Assembly (NCBI GenBank): GCA_012719175.1
Contig: JAAYAX010000004.1
Span: forward strand, 124,001-188,000
Source: Methanomassiliicoccus sp.
GTDB lineage: Archaea; Thermoplasmatota; Thermoplasmata; Methanomassiliicoccales; Methanomassiliicoccaceae
Length of the DNA stretch: 64,000 nucleotides
Reading direction: 5' to 3'
Below, in pieces: positions 32,511 through 40,178 of this stretch. The notes below the pieces were generated by a model, which saw nothing but the letters and a program-made list of their open reading frames with translations, made no database searches and was not told the DNA's origin. Numbering within the stretch: position 1 is the stretch's first letter; each line of letters starts with the position of its first letter. Both the position numbers and the translations under genes were made by a program.

Positions 32511-32873
32511 ATGGATAGCCTTCTCGATTATATGGCAATCACAATATCGTTTATAGCGCTGGGGCTGAGTGGGTACCAACATTTTTACGTCAGATATGTA
32601 AGGCGGCAGGATGCCCTAGTTTTTCTAAGAGATTTCAATAATGCAGGATGGCCACCAGGGGTCCTTGCATTAGGCGCAGAAAAAGAGAAATGCGATAAAT
32701 TCTATGAGAGCGTCGAGCGTTTGAGGAGTTATCGTAGTGCATATCCAAAAAATATGCATTCTATGATTGACGAATTCCTGGAAAAGGTATCACAGAGGGT
32801 AGACCGCTCTCGGCTCGAGGAGCTGCAAACGCTATTAAAGGCCAGAGCACGAGAGGAACTAGGAAAAACATAA
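32511..32873 (+). CDS. Membrane-anchored hypothetical protein (120 aa)
   Basis: One N-terminal membrane helix (YMAITISFIALGLSGYQ) followed by a soluble helical domain with FYESVERLRSYRSAYP and a basic C-terminus. No family recognised. Convergent with the late operon, ending 7 nt from the terminal gene of the lysis/tail group. Confidence 0.6.
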   Translation: MDSLLDYMAITISFIALGLSGYQHFYVRYVRRQDALVFLRDFNNAGWPPGVLALGAEKEKCDKFYESVERLRSYRSAYPKNMHSMIDEFLEKVSQRVDRSRLEELQTLLKARAREELGKT

Positions 32874-32879
32874 AGAGTT

Positions 32880-33122
32880 TCATGGCCTCGCCCATAGCCG
32901 GTCCAGTATCCACATGAGCACGGGGACCATGACGCAGACGGCCCCCCCAACCACGGTGACTATCGTCTCCAGGCGGGTGATCCGCCGGTCGTGATCGCCG
33001 CACATGGGTGAGGGGCACTGCGGCCGGGACTCCACCGTGGTCTTGAGAGCCTTGAGCTCACCCACTACCTCGATGAGTATCTCCCGGTCCGTCATGTCCT
33101 GATATTCTTCCCCGAAGCCCAC
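32880..33122 (-). CDS. XhlA-like coiled-coil/membrane protein
   Basis: An 80-aa protein with an N-terminal coiled coil (MTDREILIEVVGELKALKTT) and a single C-terminal membrane helix (IVTVVGGAVCVMVPVLMWIL). That order is typical of phage hemolysin XhlA-type lysis proteins. GTG 33122 has GAGGTGG upstream; ATG 33095 is possible. It is the last gene of the late operon, next to a holin-like gene, so a role in host lysis is probable (inference). Confidence 0.65.
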   Translation of the reverse strand: MGFGEEYQDMTDREILIEVVGELKALKTTVESRPQCPSPMCGDHDRRITRLETIVTVVGGAVCVMVPVLMWILDRLWARP

Positions 33123-33131
33123 TATGCCACC

Positions 33132-33464
33132 TCACGCTAGGGCCTTTCCGATCTCAGTTGCCACCGCGAGCAGCTGCTGGTAGTACTCCTCCATCTCCGG
33201 GGTCTTGGTCTTGCTGTCGGCCCACCCCTTCTCCATGGCGCTCAGGATCTCGTCACCCTGCGCTATGTAGAGAGCGGCCTTCTCGTTCGGCCCGTAAACT
33301 GCCTTGATCAGCTCCCATACCTTCCTCGCGGAGGACATGATCAGGTCGCCTTGCTCCGCCGCTTCCGTATACTTCACCCGATACCAGGCGAAGGCACCGG
33401 TGGCCACTACGGTCGCCAGTCCCAGGATCGCCTGTATCACTTCCGCTGTCAGTATCTCTGCCAT
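33132..33464 (-). CDS. Holin-like membrane protein (110 aa)
   Basis: One clear N-terminal membrane helix (AEVIQAILGLATVVATGAFA), then a soluble amphipathic region with VWELIKAVYGPNEKAAL. The length and gene position next to the XhlA-like gene fit a holin or a spanning structural protein. No signature confirms it. Its start lies 4 nt from the stop of the upstream gene. Confidence 0.55.
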   Translation of the reverse strand: MAEILTAEVIQAILGLATVVATGAFAWYRVKYTEAAEQGDLIMSSARKVWELIKAVYGPNEKAALYIAQGDEILSAMEKGWADSKTKTPEMEEYYQQLLAVATEIGKALA

Positions 33465-33468
33465 TCCT

Positions 33469-36009
33469 TCACTTCCTCTTGAACAATCTGCTGAGGATCT
33501 CCGCGATCCTCCGGGCGAGCTCCACCAGGACGTTCCGGCCGGTGCCGGGGGTCGGAGAGCTCGGGGTCGTTGGTGACTCGACCACCGGGTCCTCGGGATC
33601 CTCCGTCACCAGCTCCGTGACCGGGGGATCGCTGATCTCCGACTCCGTAGGCTCAACGACAGGCGGTTCCTCGACCACCACCTCCGGAGGCTCCTCTTGC
33701 CCTGGTTCCGTGGCCTCTCCAGGCGTCTCTATCACCGGCTCCTCTGTCGTTTCCGGCGTCTCCTGCGCCGGTGGTTCAATCTCAGAGGAGGTAGGATCTT
33801 CGACGGGGGTTTCATCCGGCGCAGGAGTGTCAATGGTGGAGCTCGTGACCACGGGCTCCGATGTCAGCGGGAAGCCGTCCCTGGGCGCGAGGCGCATGGC
33901 GCAGCTGTAGAGGCCGGCCAAGCTCATGGCGTCCTCGAGGTCCTTGAGGTACCATGCCGCAGCAGTGCGAAGGTCGCCATGCTCCCCTACCAGCCCGGTG
34001 ACGGCCCTCCCCTTGCAGTACGCGGCGAACGGCGTGATCCAGTCGTTGGTGAAGTCGCTGACCGGAGCGCCGAATGAGTAGGCGTGGATGGACGGCACCG
34101 GGCAGGGATCGTTCGGGATCTTGAGGTAGTCCTTGCCGTTCCTCGCATAGTTCCACGTATCGGCGATGTACCTCCCGTCGCTCTCGCTCCAGTGATAGGT
34201 CTCGACGCAGAACATCGCCCCGATGAGCGCGTGACCCATGGTGATGACCGCATGCCCCTCGCCGGCGAGCTGTCCTGACAGGTCGACCGCGGCCTTGACC
34301 CAGGCGCCGAACTTGGCCAGTCTCGTGGCGTAGTCCGGATACTTCGGGAGCCAGTGGTTGAACGCATAATAGTCATGATCAGGCTCGTTGGCGAACTCGA
34401 TGCAGTAGACGCCACGATGGCCGGCGAAGTGCCTAGCCACGTCACCGACGAATGCGCAGGCATCGGCGAAGTCCTGCGAGCTCGCATCGTAGAGCGTGAC
34501 CCTATCCTTATCATAGCTACCATCAGCGAAGCCGAGGCAGGTGATCACCAGCTGGAGGCCGTGCTCGAGCGCGGCGTCGGCATAGGCATCGAGGGCCTGG
34601 TAGAACCTCGTCGGGTTGTTCTTCCACGCGCTGTACTGGATCTTCGATGACCACGTATCGCCGGCACCGATGCGCAGCAGCTGCACCCCGAGCTCGTGCA
34701 GGCCGGCCATGGTCTTCCGGGCCAGGTCCCGCACGTCCGAGGCGTTCATGGCGGTGGTGGGGTCGAGCTTCGTGCTCCCGAGGAAGAGGCGGTTCTGACC
34801 CACCTTGCCCTCGAGGATCCACGCGAGGACGCACTGATCGTTGACGCCGATGCGGCCCGCGATGACAGCGGCAGGCTCCGAGGCCTCGGGCTCGGGTGTG
34901 GAGCTCGCAGGCGGCGTGCTCTCCTCGAGCGCGGTGGTGGTGAGGATCTCCACCGGCGGGACGATCCTATCCCCGCTGACCGAGTTCCCTGAGATGGTCT
35001 GATCCGCCAGCGATGCCCCTCCGGACGCCACGATCCCACCCCGCAGGTGGCGTATGACATTGTCCTTGAGGGTGTTGCCGTTCGGTCCGCTGTTATAGAC
35101 CACGCCCCAGCCCGTTGGACAGTCGACGTAGTTATGCCGGTGCACGTTCCCGGTGCTCTCCTGTCCGTGCCAGTTGCGCACGGTGATGCACCACGGCCCC
35201 TTATTCACATCACTCTCACTGAGGCCGTACACCCACGGACAGCCGAGATAGTTGTCCTTGACCGTCCACCCTCGGCCGGGCTCGCAGTTCACTGCGCTCA
35301 TGGCGATGTGGTGGATGTAGTTGTTCTCGACCAGGCACTTGCTCGCGCCAGTATCCCATCCCCCACCGCCCCCGGCCACCCCGGACCCGTACTCCCGGTA
35401 GCTCTTGTTGTACCGCAGGCCGCAGTAGGCCAGCTCGCAGTTCCGCACCGTCGCAGAGTATCCTGTCGGATTCCCACGGTGAGCGGCGTAGACCGCCGTA
35501 TGCGTGACGTTGTGGATGTAGCATGAATCGATGGTGGTGCCCTCGCTGTTGTACAGCCCGATGCCACCGAACAGCGCCCTGGACTGGACAGCGTCCGCAG
35601 CGGACAGCCCCCCGTCGATGTCCAGGTAGGCAATGGTGATCGGCGTCTTGTAGTCGTTCCTGCGGAAGATGAACGAGTTGATGTTGTTCACCGAGGAGAC
35701 GATCTTCGAGACCGGCACCGCCACGGTGGCCTTCTTGAACGTCATGCTGGCCCCGTCCCACACATACCCGGTGCGGTTCTCGACAGACCCGAATATGTTG
35801 GAGGCCTTCAGCATCGGCGTCCCCGCGGTCACGAACCTGCCCGGAGCAAGGAGGACGTTCTCACCGGCCGGGCAGTTGTCGATGGCCCACTGGATGGCCT
35901 GCGCTGCCGTGCCCCTGTCCACGATGGTCCCGCCGTTCTCGCCCGCCCGCCCATCGGGGTGCACGATGTAGTCATAGTCCTTGCCTATGTGAGCGACCCT
36001 GGCGGTCAT
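33469..36009 (-). CDS. Beta-helix/glycoside hydrolase tail protein
   Basis: About 846 aa from ATG 36009. Residues about 20-370 form a right-handed parallel beta-helix of the pectate lyase-like type (Asn/Gly-rich turns such as CYIHNVTHTAVYA and NCELAYCG). Residues about 380-710 are a TIM-barrel glycosidase of the GH5/cellulase kind with acid/base Glu in FANEP and a likely nucleophile Glu in GEHGD. A Pro/Glu/Thr-rich stalk of about 120 residues follows, ending in an amphipathic basic helix (ARRIAEILSRLFKRK). It could cleave surface polysaccharide of the host during entry or release. Confidence 0.75.
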   Translation of the reverse strand: MTARVAHIGKDYDYIVHPDGRAGENGGTIVDRGTAAQAIQWAIDNCPAGENVLLAPGRFVTAGTPMLKASNIFGSVENRTGYVWDGASMTFKKATVAVPVSKIVSSVNNINSFIFRRNDYKTPITIAYLDIDGGLSAADAVQSRALFGGIGLYNSEGTTIDSCYIHNVTHTAVYAAHRGNPTGYSATVRNCELAYCGLRYNKSYREYGSGVAGGGGGWDTGASKCLVENNYIHHIAMSAVNCEPGRGWTVKDNYLGCPWVYGLSESDVNKGPWCITVRNWHGQESTGNVHRHNYVDCPTGWGVVYNSGPNGNTLKDNVIRHLRGGIVASGGASLADQTISGNSVSGDRIVPPVEILTTTALEESTPPASSTPEPEASEPAAVIAGRIGVNDQCVLAWILEGKVGQNRLFLGSTKLDPTTAMNASDVRDLARKTMAGLHELGVQLLRIGAGDTWSSKIQYSAWKNNPTRFYQALDAYADAALEHGLQLVITCLGFADGSYDKDRVTLYDASSQDFADACAFVGDVARHFAGHRGVYCIEFANEPDHDYYAFNHWLPKYPDYATRLAKFGAWVKAAVDLSGQLAGEGHAVITMGHALIGAMFCVETYHWSESDGRYIADTWNYARNGKDYLKIPNDPCPVPSIHAYSFGAPVSDFTNDWITPFAAYCKGRAVTGLVGEHGDLRTAAAWYLKDLEDAMSLAGLYSCAMRLAPRDGFPLTSEPVVTSSTIDTPAPDETPVEDPTSSEIEPPAQETPETTEEPVIETPGEATEPGQEEPPEVVVEEPPVVEPTESEISDPPVTELVTEDPEDPVVESPTTPSSPTPGTGRNVLVELARRIAEILSRLFKRK

Positions 36010-36128
36010 GGCGACCCCGACAGGACCCACTTCAGGTACTCGACGATGTTGATCACGATCCACACGGTGGCGACGGTCAGGAACGTGCCACAGATCCAGT
36101 ATGTCAAGCTCTCTCTGTCTAGTTTCAT
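36006..36128 (-). CDS. 40-aa membrane microprotein
   Basis: The frame reads YWICGTFLTVATVWIVINIV, one membrane segment with short charged ends. The ATG overlaps the previous stop and the stop overlaps the next ATG (4-nt overlaps at both ends), so it is part of the operon. Could belong to lysis or be a tail-associated membrane peptide. Confidence 0.55.
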   Translation of the reverse strand: MKLDRESLTYWICGTFLTVATVWIVINIVEYLKWVLSGSP

Positions 36129-37255
36129 AATATCCCAACACCTCCGAAGATCATGCAGCCCCCGGAAGGTCCCGCTCCCCCGGCCGAGGCGGTCAGGCTC
36201 TCGATCCGTATGTTATCGATAGCGTACGGCGTGCTGCCGATCTGATAGAAGAAAAGGACCGAATCATTGACGGCCTGGTTGATGCCCATCATCTGATAGT
36301 TGTTCGGAAGGCTGGATTCCGTGGCCGCGTCCACGACCGAGCCCCAGGTATCGGTCAGCGCGGTGTACTTCTGATAGTACACGTGGCTGGTCGTGGGGAA
36401 ATCCTGCCAGGCGATGAAGAAGTCGCCGCTATCCTTGTTCACGGATACGGCGGGCACATCATCATAGTCGCAATTGTGCTCGATCTCCACGGCGGTACCC
36501 CAGGAGGAGCCGTCGAACTCCCGGCGGTAGATATTGAAAAGGATGTCCTGGGCGTTCCATGCTAGGACGACCTTGTCCCCGTAGGCGCGGGCATCCCATC
36601 GCGGGGTCGCGGAGCAGATGATGCTCGATGCTTGGACGCGAGAACCGAGCGCGGAGCCGTTCCAGATCTTCTCGTAGATGTGCCCCCCAGTGACGCCGCA
36701 GTACAGGCACATCCACTTGCCCGATGTTAGGGCCAGGACCTTGACGTACATGTTCACGGAATCCTCACCGGAATCGGATACCGTCATGGGGTACCCGAAG
36801 GCCACGGACCAGGAGGAACCGTCGTAGGTCAGCTTCGTGACCCTGGCCTTGTTGTCGGCATAGTACCCGATCAGGATAGCGCCGTCGGGATCGATGTCCA
36901 TCGATGTGATGCGCATCTGCGTCCCGGTGGCCCCCGTGGCCTCCGCGTCCCAGGATATCGCTCCTCCGGAGCAATTCCCCCGGCGGATCTTGATGGGGTT
37001 GGAGTCCGGCGTTACTGATGCGAGGTAACAGTACTCGCCCTGTAACAGCGCCTGGAAGTAGCTCCCATCGCTCCCCGCCTTGATGGTCGTGGGGGAACCG
37101 AAGTTGGCCGGGGCGCATTCAGGGTCATCGTTGGAAACGTACACGATGTTGGTGCCGTTGCTGTATGGCAGGAACCAATAGCCTCCGGCGAATCCGGGCT
37201 TACTGCCCATGCCGTAGTAGAGCGCCGAGGAGCTCGTCGAGGTAGGCTGCGTCAT
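36125..37255 (-). CDS. Beta-propeller-like tail fibre protein
   Basis: A 376-aa protein with repeating blade-like segments: SDDPECAPANFGSPTTIKAG, YYADNKARVTKLTYDGSSWS, LFNIYRREFDGSSWGT and YYQKYTALTDTWGS. The repeated DGSSW and TDTWG turns resemble BNR/Asp-box propellers. The C-terminal Gly-rich end (GGVGIL) may be a tail-binding tip. It is probably a receptor-binding fibre; host binding is inference. Stop overlaps the next start by 4 nt. Confidence 0.65.
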   Translation of the reverse strand: MTQPTSTSSSALYYGMGSKPGFAGGYWFLPYSNGTNIVYVSNDDPECAPANFGSPTTIKAGSDGSYFQALLQGEYCYLASVTPDSNPIKIRRGNCSGGAISWDAEATGATGTQMRITSMDIDPDGAILIGYYADNKARVTKLTYDGSSWSVAFGYPMTVSDSGEDSVNMYVKVLALTSGKWMCLYCGVTGGHIYEKIWNGSALGSRVQASSIICSATPRWDARAYGDKVVLAWNAQDILFNIYRREFDGSSWGTAVEIEHNCDYDDVPAVSVNKDSGDFFIAWQDFPTTSHVYYQKYTALTDTWGSVVDAATESSLPNNYQMMGINQAVNDSVLFFYQIGSTPYAIDNIRIESLTASAGGAGPSGGCMIFGGVGIL

Positions 37256-37267
37256 GGTCGATCACTC

Positions 37268-37939
37268 CTAATCGCTGTACGCTCCGGTGTACTCGAGGTA
37301 GATGCCGAGCAGCTTCGCATCGACGGCCAGCGTCCCTTGCTTGCGGTACGCCTTGAACACGACCCATTCCCCTCCGGCCGGGGTCCCGGCCAGCGTTACT
37401 GCGGAGCCGGTGATGATGTGCAGGGCATTGGCCGACTGGAAGGCGTCCGATGCCTCCACTGCGGTACCAAGTGCCTGATCGAGCGATTCGCCGTCGCCGA
37501 AGGAACGGCCCTGAATGCCCCATATCACAGTGTTCCCGGCGGTACCTGATGCCGCCGTCCAATAGAAGCGAGGGACGAACGTGCCGGCATTGTAGCCGTC
37601 CGGCAGAACGAAGCCCCAGGAATCATACTCCTGCGTGCTGGCGTCAAAATTGGCCGTAACGACCATGATGTCGTTGGTCGGCAGCTCCAGCTTCGCGGCC
37701 GGGGCGCATCCGTTGGTCGTATTCGGCGTCCCGCCCCCGGCCGAGAGGAAGATGGGCTTGACGGCGGCAGGGAGCCTATCCTTGTTGATGGTCCCGGTCA
37801 ATTGCGAGGCCGCCACGGCCAGATCGCCGGCCGCCAGGTCGTCCTCGATGCAATCGGCCTGGGTCTGCACATGGTTGCCCCAATCGGCCGTCAATTCCTG
37901 CCCTATGCTCCTGGTCTGCTCCACGAACGAGTTGGTCAT
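37268..37939 (-). CDS. Tail fibre or tail appendage protein
   Basis: A 223-aa protein from ATG 37939 (overlapping the preceding stop by 4 nt). It contains LPTNDIMVVTANFDASTQEY, then GTFVPRFYWTAASGTAG and EWVVFKAYRKQGTLA, beta-sheet-rich segments seen in fibre tips. No enzymatic motif. Function inferred from position between hub and fibre genes. Confidence 0.55.
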   Translation of the reverse strand: MTNSFVEQTRSIGQELTADWGNHVQTQADCIEDDLAAGDLAVAASQLTGTINKDRLPAAVKPIFLSAGGGTPNTTNGCAPAAKLELPTNDIMVVTANFDASTQEYDSWGFVLPDGYNAGTFVPRFYWTAASGTAGNTVIWGIQGRSFGDGESLDQALGTAVEASDAFQSANALHIITGSAVTLAGTPAGGEWVVFKAYRKQGTLAVDAKLLGIYLEYTGAYSD

Positions 37940-38766
37940 GCTGACTCCCACCTCATGATCGCCACTACCTGCGCTCCCTTCCCTACCTCGATCTCATACG
38001 GCCCCGGCGTGATCAGGCCCCGAGCGAACAGGGCCGGGACGGATACCGGCGGGGTGCCGGTGTTCGTATCGAAGTACACCCCGGCCTCGGCCAGCGTCGA
38101 TCCGTTGTACTGGTCCGGGGCGATGGTATAATAGAGCGTGAGCTGGCCATCGGCCGATGCGGTTGAGGCCAGGGGCAACGGGGTCATGGTCCAGGGATCC
38201 GCTAGCCCAGTATCGGCCACGCTCTCGGATACGGTACCCTGGCCGCATAGGAGCGCCGTTAGCTTGATGGTGTACGCACCCTCGCTGTTCGCTAGCTGCG
38301 CGAACATGAGGCATCCCAGGCGGGAATTGGTCCCGCCGAATACCACGTCGAATTGGAAGATATAAGCGAAATCTGCGGTCTTGTCGAGGTCGTCGATCAC
38401 CACGCGGGCGAAGGCATTTCCAGCGGTGGCCGGCGCTATCCATACCTCGCGGATGGTGTGCCCGTTCAGTTCATCCTCGTTTATCTGCTGGACGGCCCGG
38501 AATCGCACCCCGTTGACGTACTTGGTCGTCACCTCGGAGCATAGCAACGGCGTCTGCCCCCACGTTTGGGATGGGACCACGGCGGTACCGGAGGAGCCGA
38601 CGCCGATAGCCTCCAATCTGAATTCGTTGCCGAGCATGGCGTCCCGCAGCATGTTCAGCCCCGTCGATAGGACGGCATTATGCGCCCGACGCACCAATTC
38701 CTTGCGACCATCGCGGCCGAGGCGGTACACCAGGACGTTGCAGTACACGCGGGAACGGACGATCAC
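37936..38766 (-). CDS. Tail appendage protein
   Basis: A 276-aa protein from GTG 38766, which overlaps the hub gene stop (38763) by 4 nt. A well-organised beta-rich sequence: VSSGTAVVPSQ, TIREVWIAPATAGNAFARVV and IFQFDVVFGGTNSR. No family recognised. Gene order (hub, this, fibre) supports a tail tip role. Confidence 0.6.
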   Translation of the reverse strand: MIVRSRVYCNVLVYRLGRDGRKELVRRAHNAVLSTGLNMLRDAMLGNEFRLEAIGVGSSGTAVVPSQTWGQTPLLCSEVTTKYVNGVRFRAVQQINEDELNGHTIREVWIAPATAGNAFARVVIDDLDKTADFAYIFQFDVVFGGTNSRLGCLMFAQLANSEGAYTIKLTALLCGQGTVSESVADTGLADPWTMTPLPLASTASADGQLTLYYTIAPDQYNGSTLAEAGVYFDTNTGTPPVSVPALFARGLITPGPYEIEVGKGAQVVAIMRWESA

Positions 38767-40175
38767 CAGAAGGCCGCCCCCCCGTCGAATGTGGAGCCGG
38801 AGCCGGCCCCGTCGCCGAATACCGCCTGGGGGCGGGATATGACGGAGAAGGTGTGGCTCATCACCACGGTGGCCTCCACCTTGCCACATTGGGTGATGGT
38901 TTCGTCCTCCCTCTCCTCGTACTCCTGCCGGCTCGTCAGCATGCGGTAAAACTCGACCCAATCCTCCCGGCGCTCCCCGGTCACGCCCTCCACCTTGTAG
39001 GATAGCGATAGGTCCGCGTCCTCACGCTCCTCCGCTTCCACGGATGTGATCAGGATCTGCGTATCGATGCCGTAGTCCGTCAGATGCACCGGTATCACCA
39101 TGCCCGCCCGGAGGCCCGGCGCATAGGTGCTGAACTCCGCATCCAGCTTATCGTAGGGATTCTGCTTCATCTCCGTCTCGGCCGCCGTTACAGCCGCGTC
39201 CAGGTACGGGATGCTGGAATCGTCCACGAAGGTTTCATAGCGCCCATGCTCGGCGATGCTGGCCTTATCCTCTAGCATGACCATGATGCCGAACGTCCCC
39301 ACGTAGGTGATGGCCAGGGTGTCCGAGGCCGTCAGGACTGTCCCTGCGTCATCCTGACGGATGATCTTGTCACCCTCGTTCCAGTACCAATCGAAGCCGG
39401 ATTCGACCCCCCATATCCCTACGGTCTTGCTGACGCCGTTCACCTTGATGGTCGGCTCATGCAATACCTTGAAACGGACCTTGAACTCCGTCCGGGTGCC
39501 ATCGCCCACCATCGATTCCGTCCGCTCGTCAGTGATGCCCTTGGCCGAGCCCCGGTAATAGACCACGTTGCAGAAATCGTCCAGGGATTCCTCGATGCTC
39601 AGGCTGATGTAGTCCTGATTGTCGTCAGTGATGGCGAACGGCGCGACGTAGGACTCCTTGGCAATGAAATGCAGCTTCTTCTGATGGTCAATGAACCAGA
39701 TGTAGCCCTCGCGGTCGGCCATCTCGTTCAGCACATCCGTCGCCGATTGCCCGTTGTACTTTACCTTTGATACCGTCCCGCCGGCCTCAATGGTCCCGGC
39801 GGTGACGCCATACTGCGCCAGCTTGGTCGTGATCAGGTCCCGCACTATGGCGTCCGACGTGGTATCCGCATACGCCTTGAGGACATGGGCGCGGTCGGCG
39901 AGGGCCGAGAAATCGGTGAACTTTACGGTCCACTCCATGATGTCCGAGCCCGGGATCATCTTCCGCTTGGCCCGGTACACGATGCCGCCGAAGGCCGTCT
40001 GCGCCTTTTCGGTATCGTAGAAATAAACCTCGTCGCCCTTGTACGGCCGCCACGCGCTCCCTTGGTGGAAGGTGAGCCCGCCGATGGTCCTGGCCCCCAG
40101 CGTGGACTTGAGCGAGGTAGTGCCGGGCACCGTTAGCCCGTCCACATTGGTCCCGTTGATGGTCACCTGGTACAT
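38763..40175 (-). CDS. Tail hub/baseplate protein (gp27/Tal-like)
   Basis: A 470-aa protein. The N-terminal region resembles phage tail hub proteins: TIGGLTFHQGSAWRPYKGDE, then TVKFTDFSALADRAHVL, and later ITDERTESMVGDGTRTEF and VYYRGSAKG. It directly follows the tape measure gene, which is the normal siphovirus position. A few conserved blocks, such as YGVTAGTIEAGG, match the fold of gp27-like proteins. No endopeptidase signature is evident. Confidence 0.7.
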   Translation of the reverse strand: MYQVTINGTNVDGLTVPGTTSLKSTLGARTIGGLTFHQGSAWRPYKGDEVYFYDTEKAQTAFGGIVYRAKRKMIPGSDIMEWTVKFTDFSALADRAHVLKAYADTTSDAIVRDLITTKLAQYGVTAGTIEAGGTVSKVKYNGQSATDVLNEMADREGYIWFIDHQKKLHFIAKESYVAPFAITDDNQDYISLSIEESLDDFCNVVYYRGSAKGITDERTESMVGDGTRTEFKVRFKVLHEPTIKVNGVSKTVGIWGVESGFDWYWNEGDKIIRQDDAGTVLTASDTLAITYVGTFGIMVMLEDKASIAEHGRYETFVDDSSIPYLDAAVTAAETEMKQNPYDKLDAEFSTYAPGLRAGMVIPVHLTDYGIDTQILITSVEAEEREDADLSLSYKVEGVTGERREDWVEFYRMLTSRQEYEEREDETITQCGKVEATVVMSHTFSVISRPQAVFGDGAGSGSTFDGGAAFW

Positions 40176-40178
40176 GGC

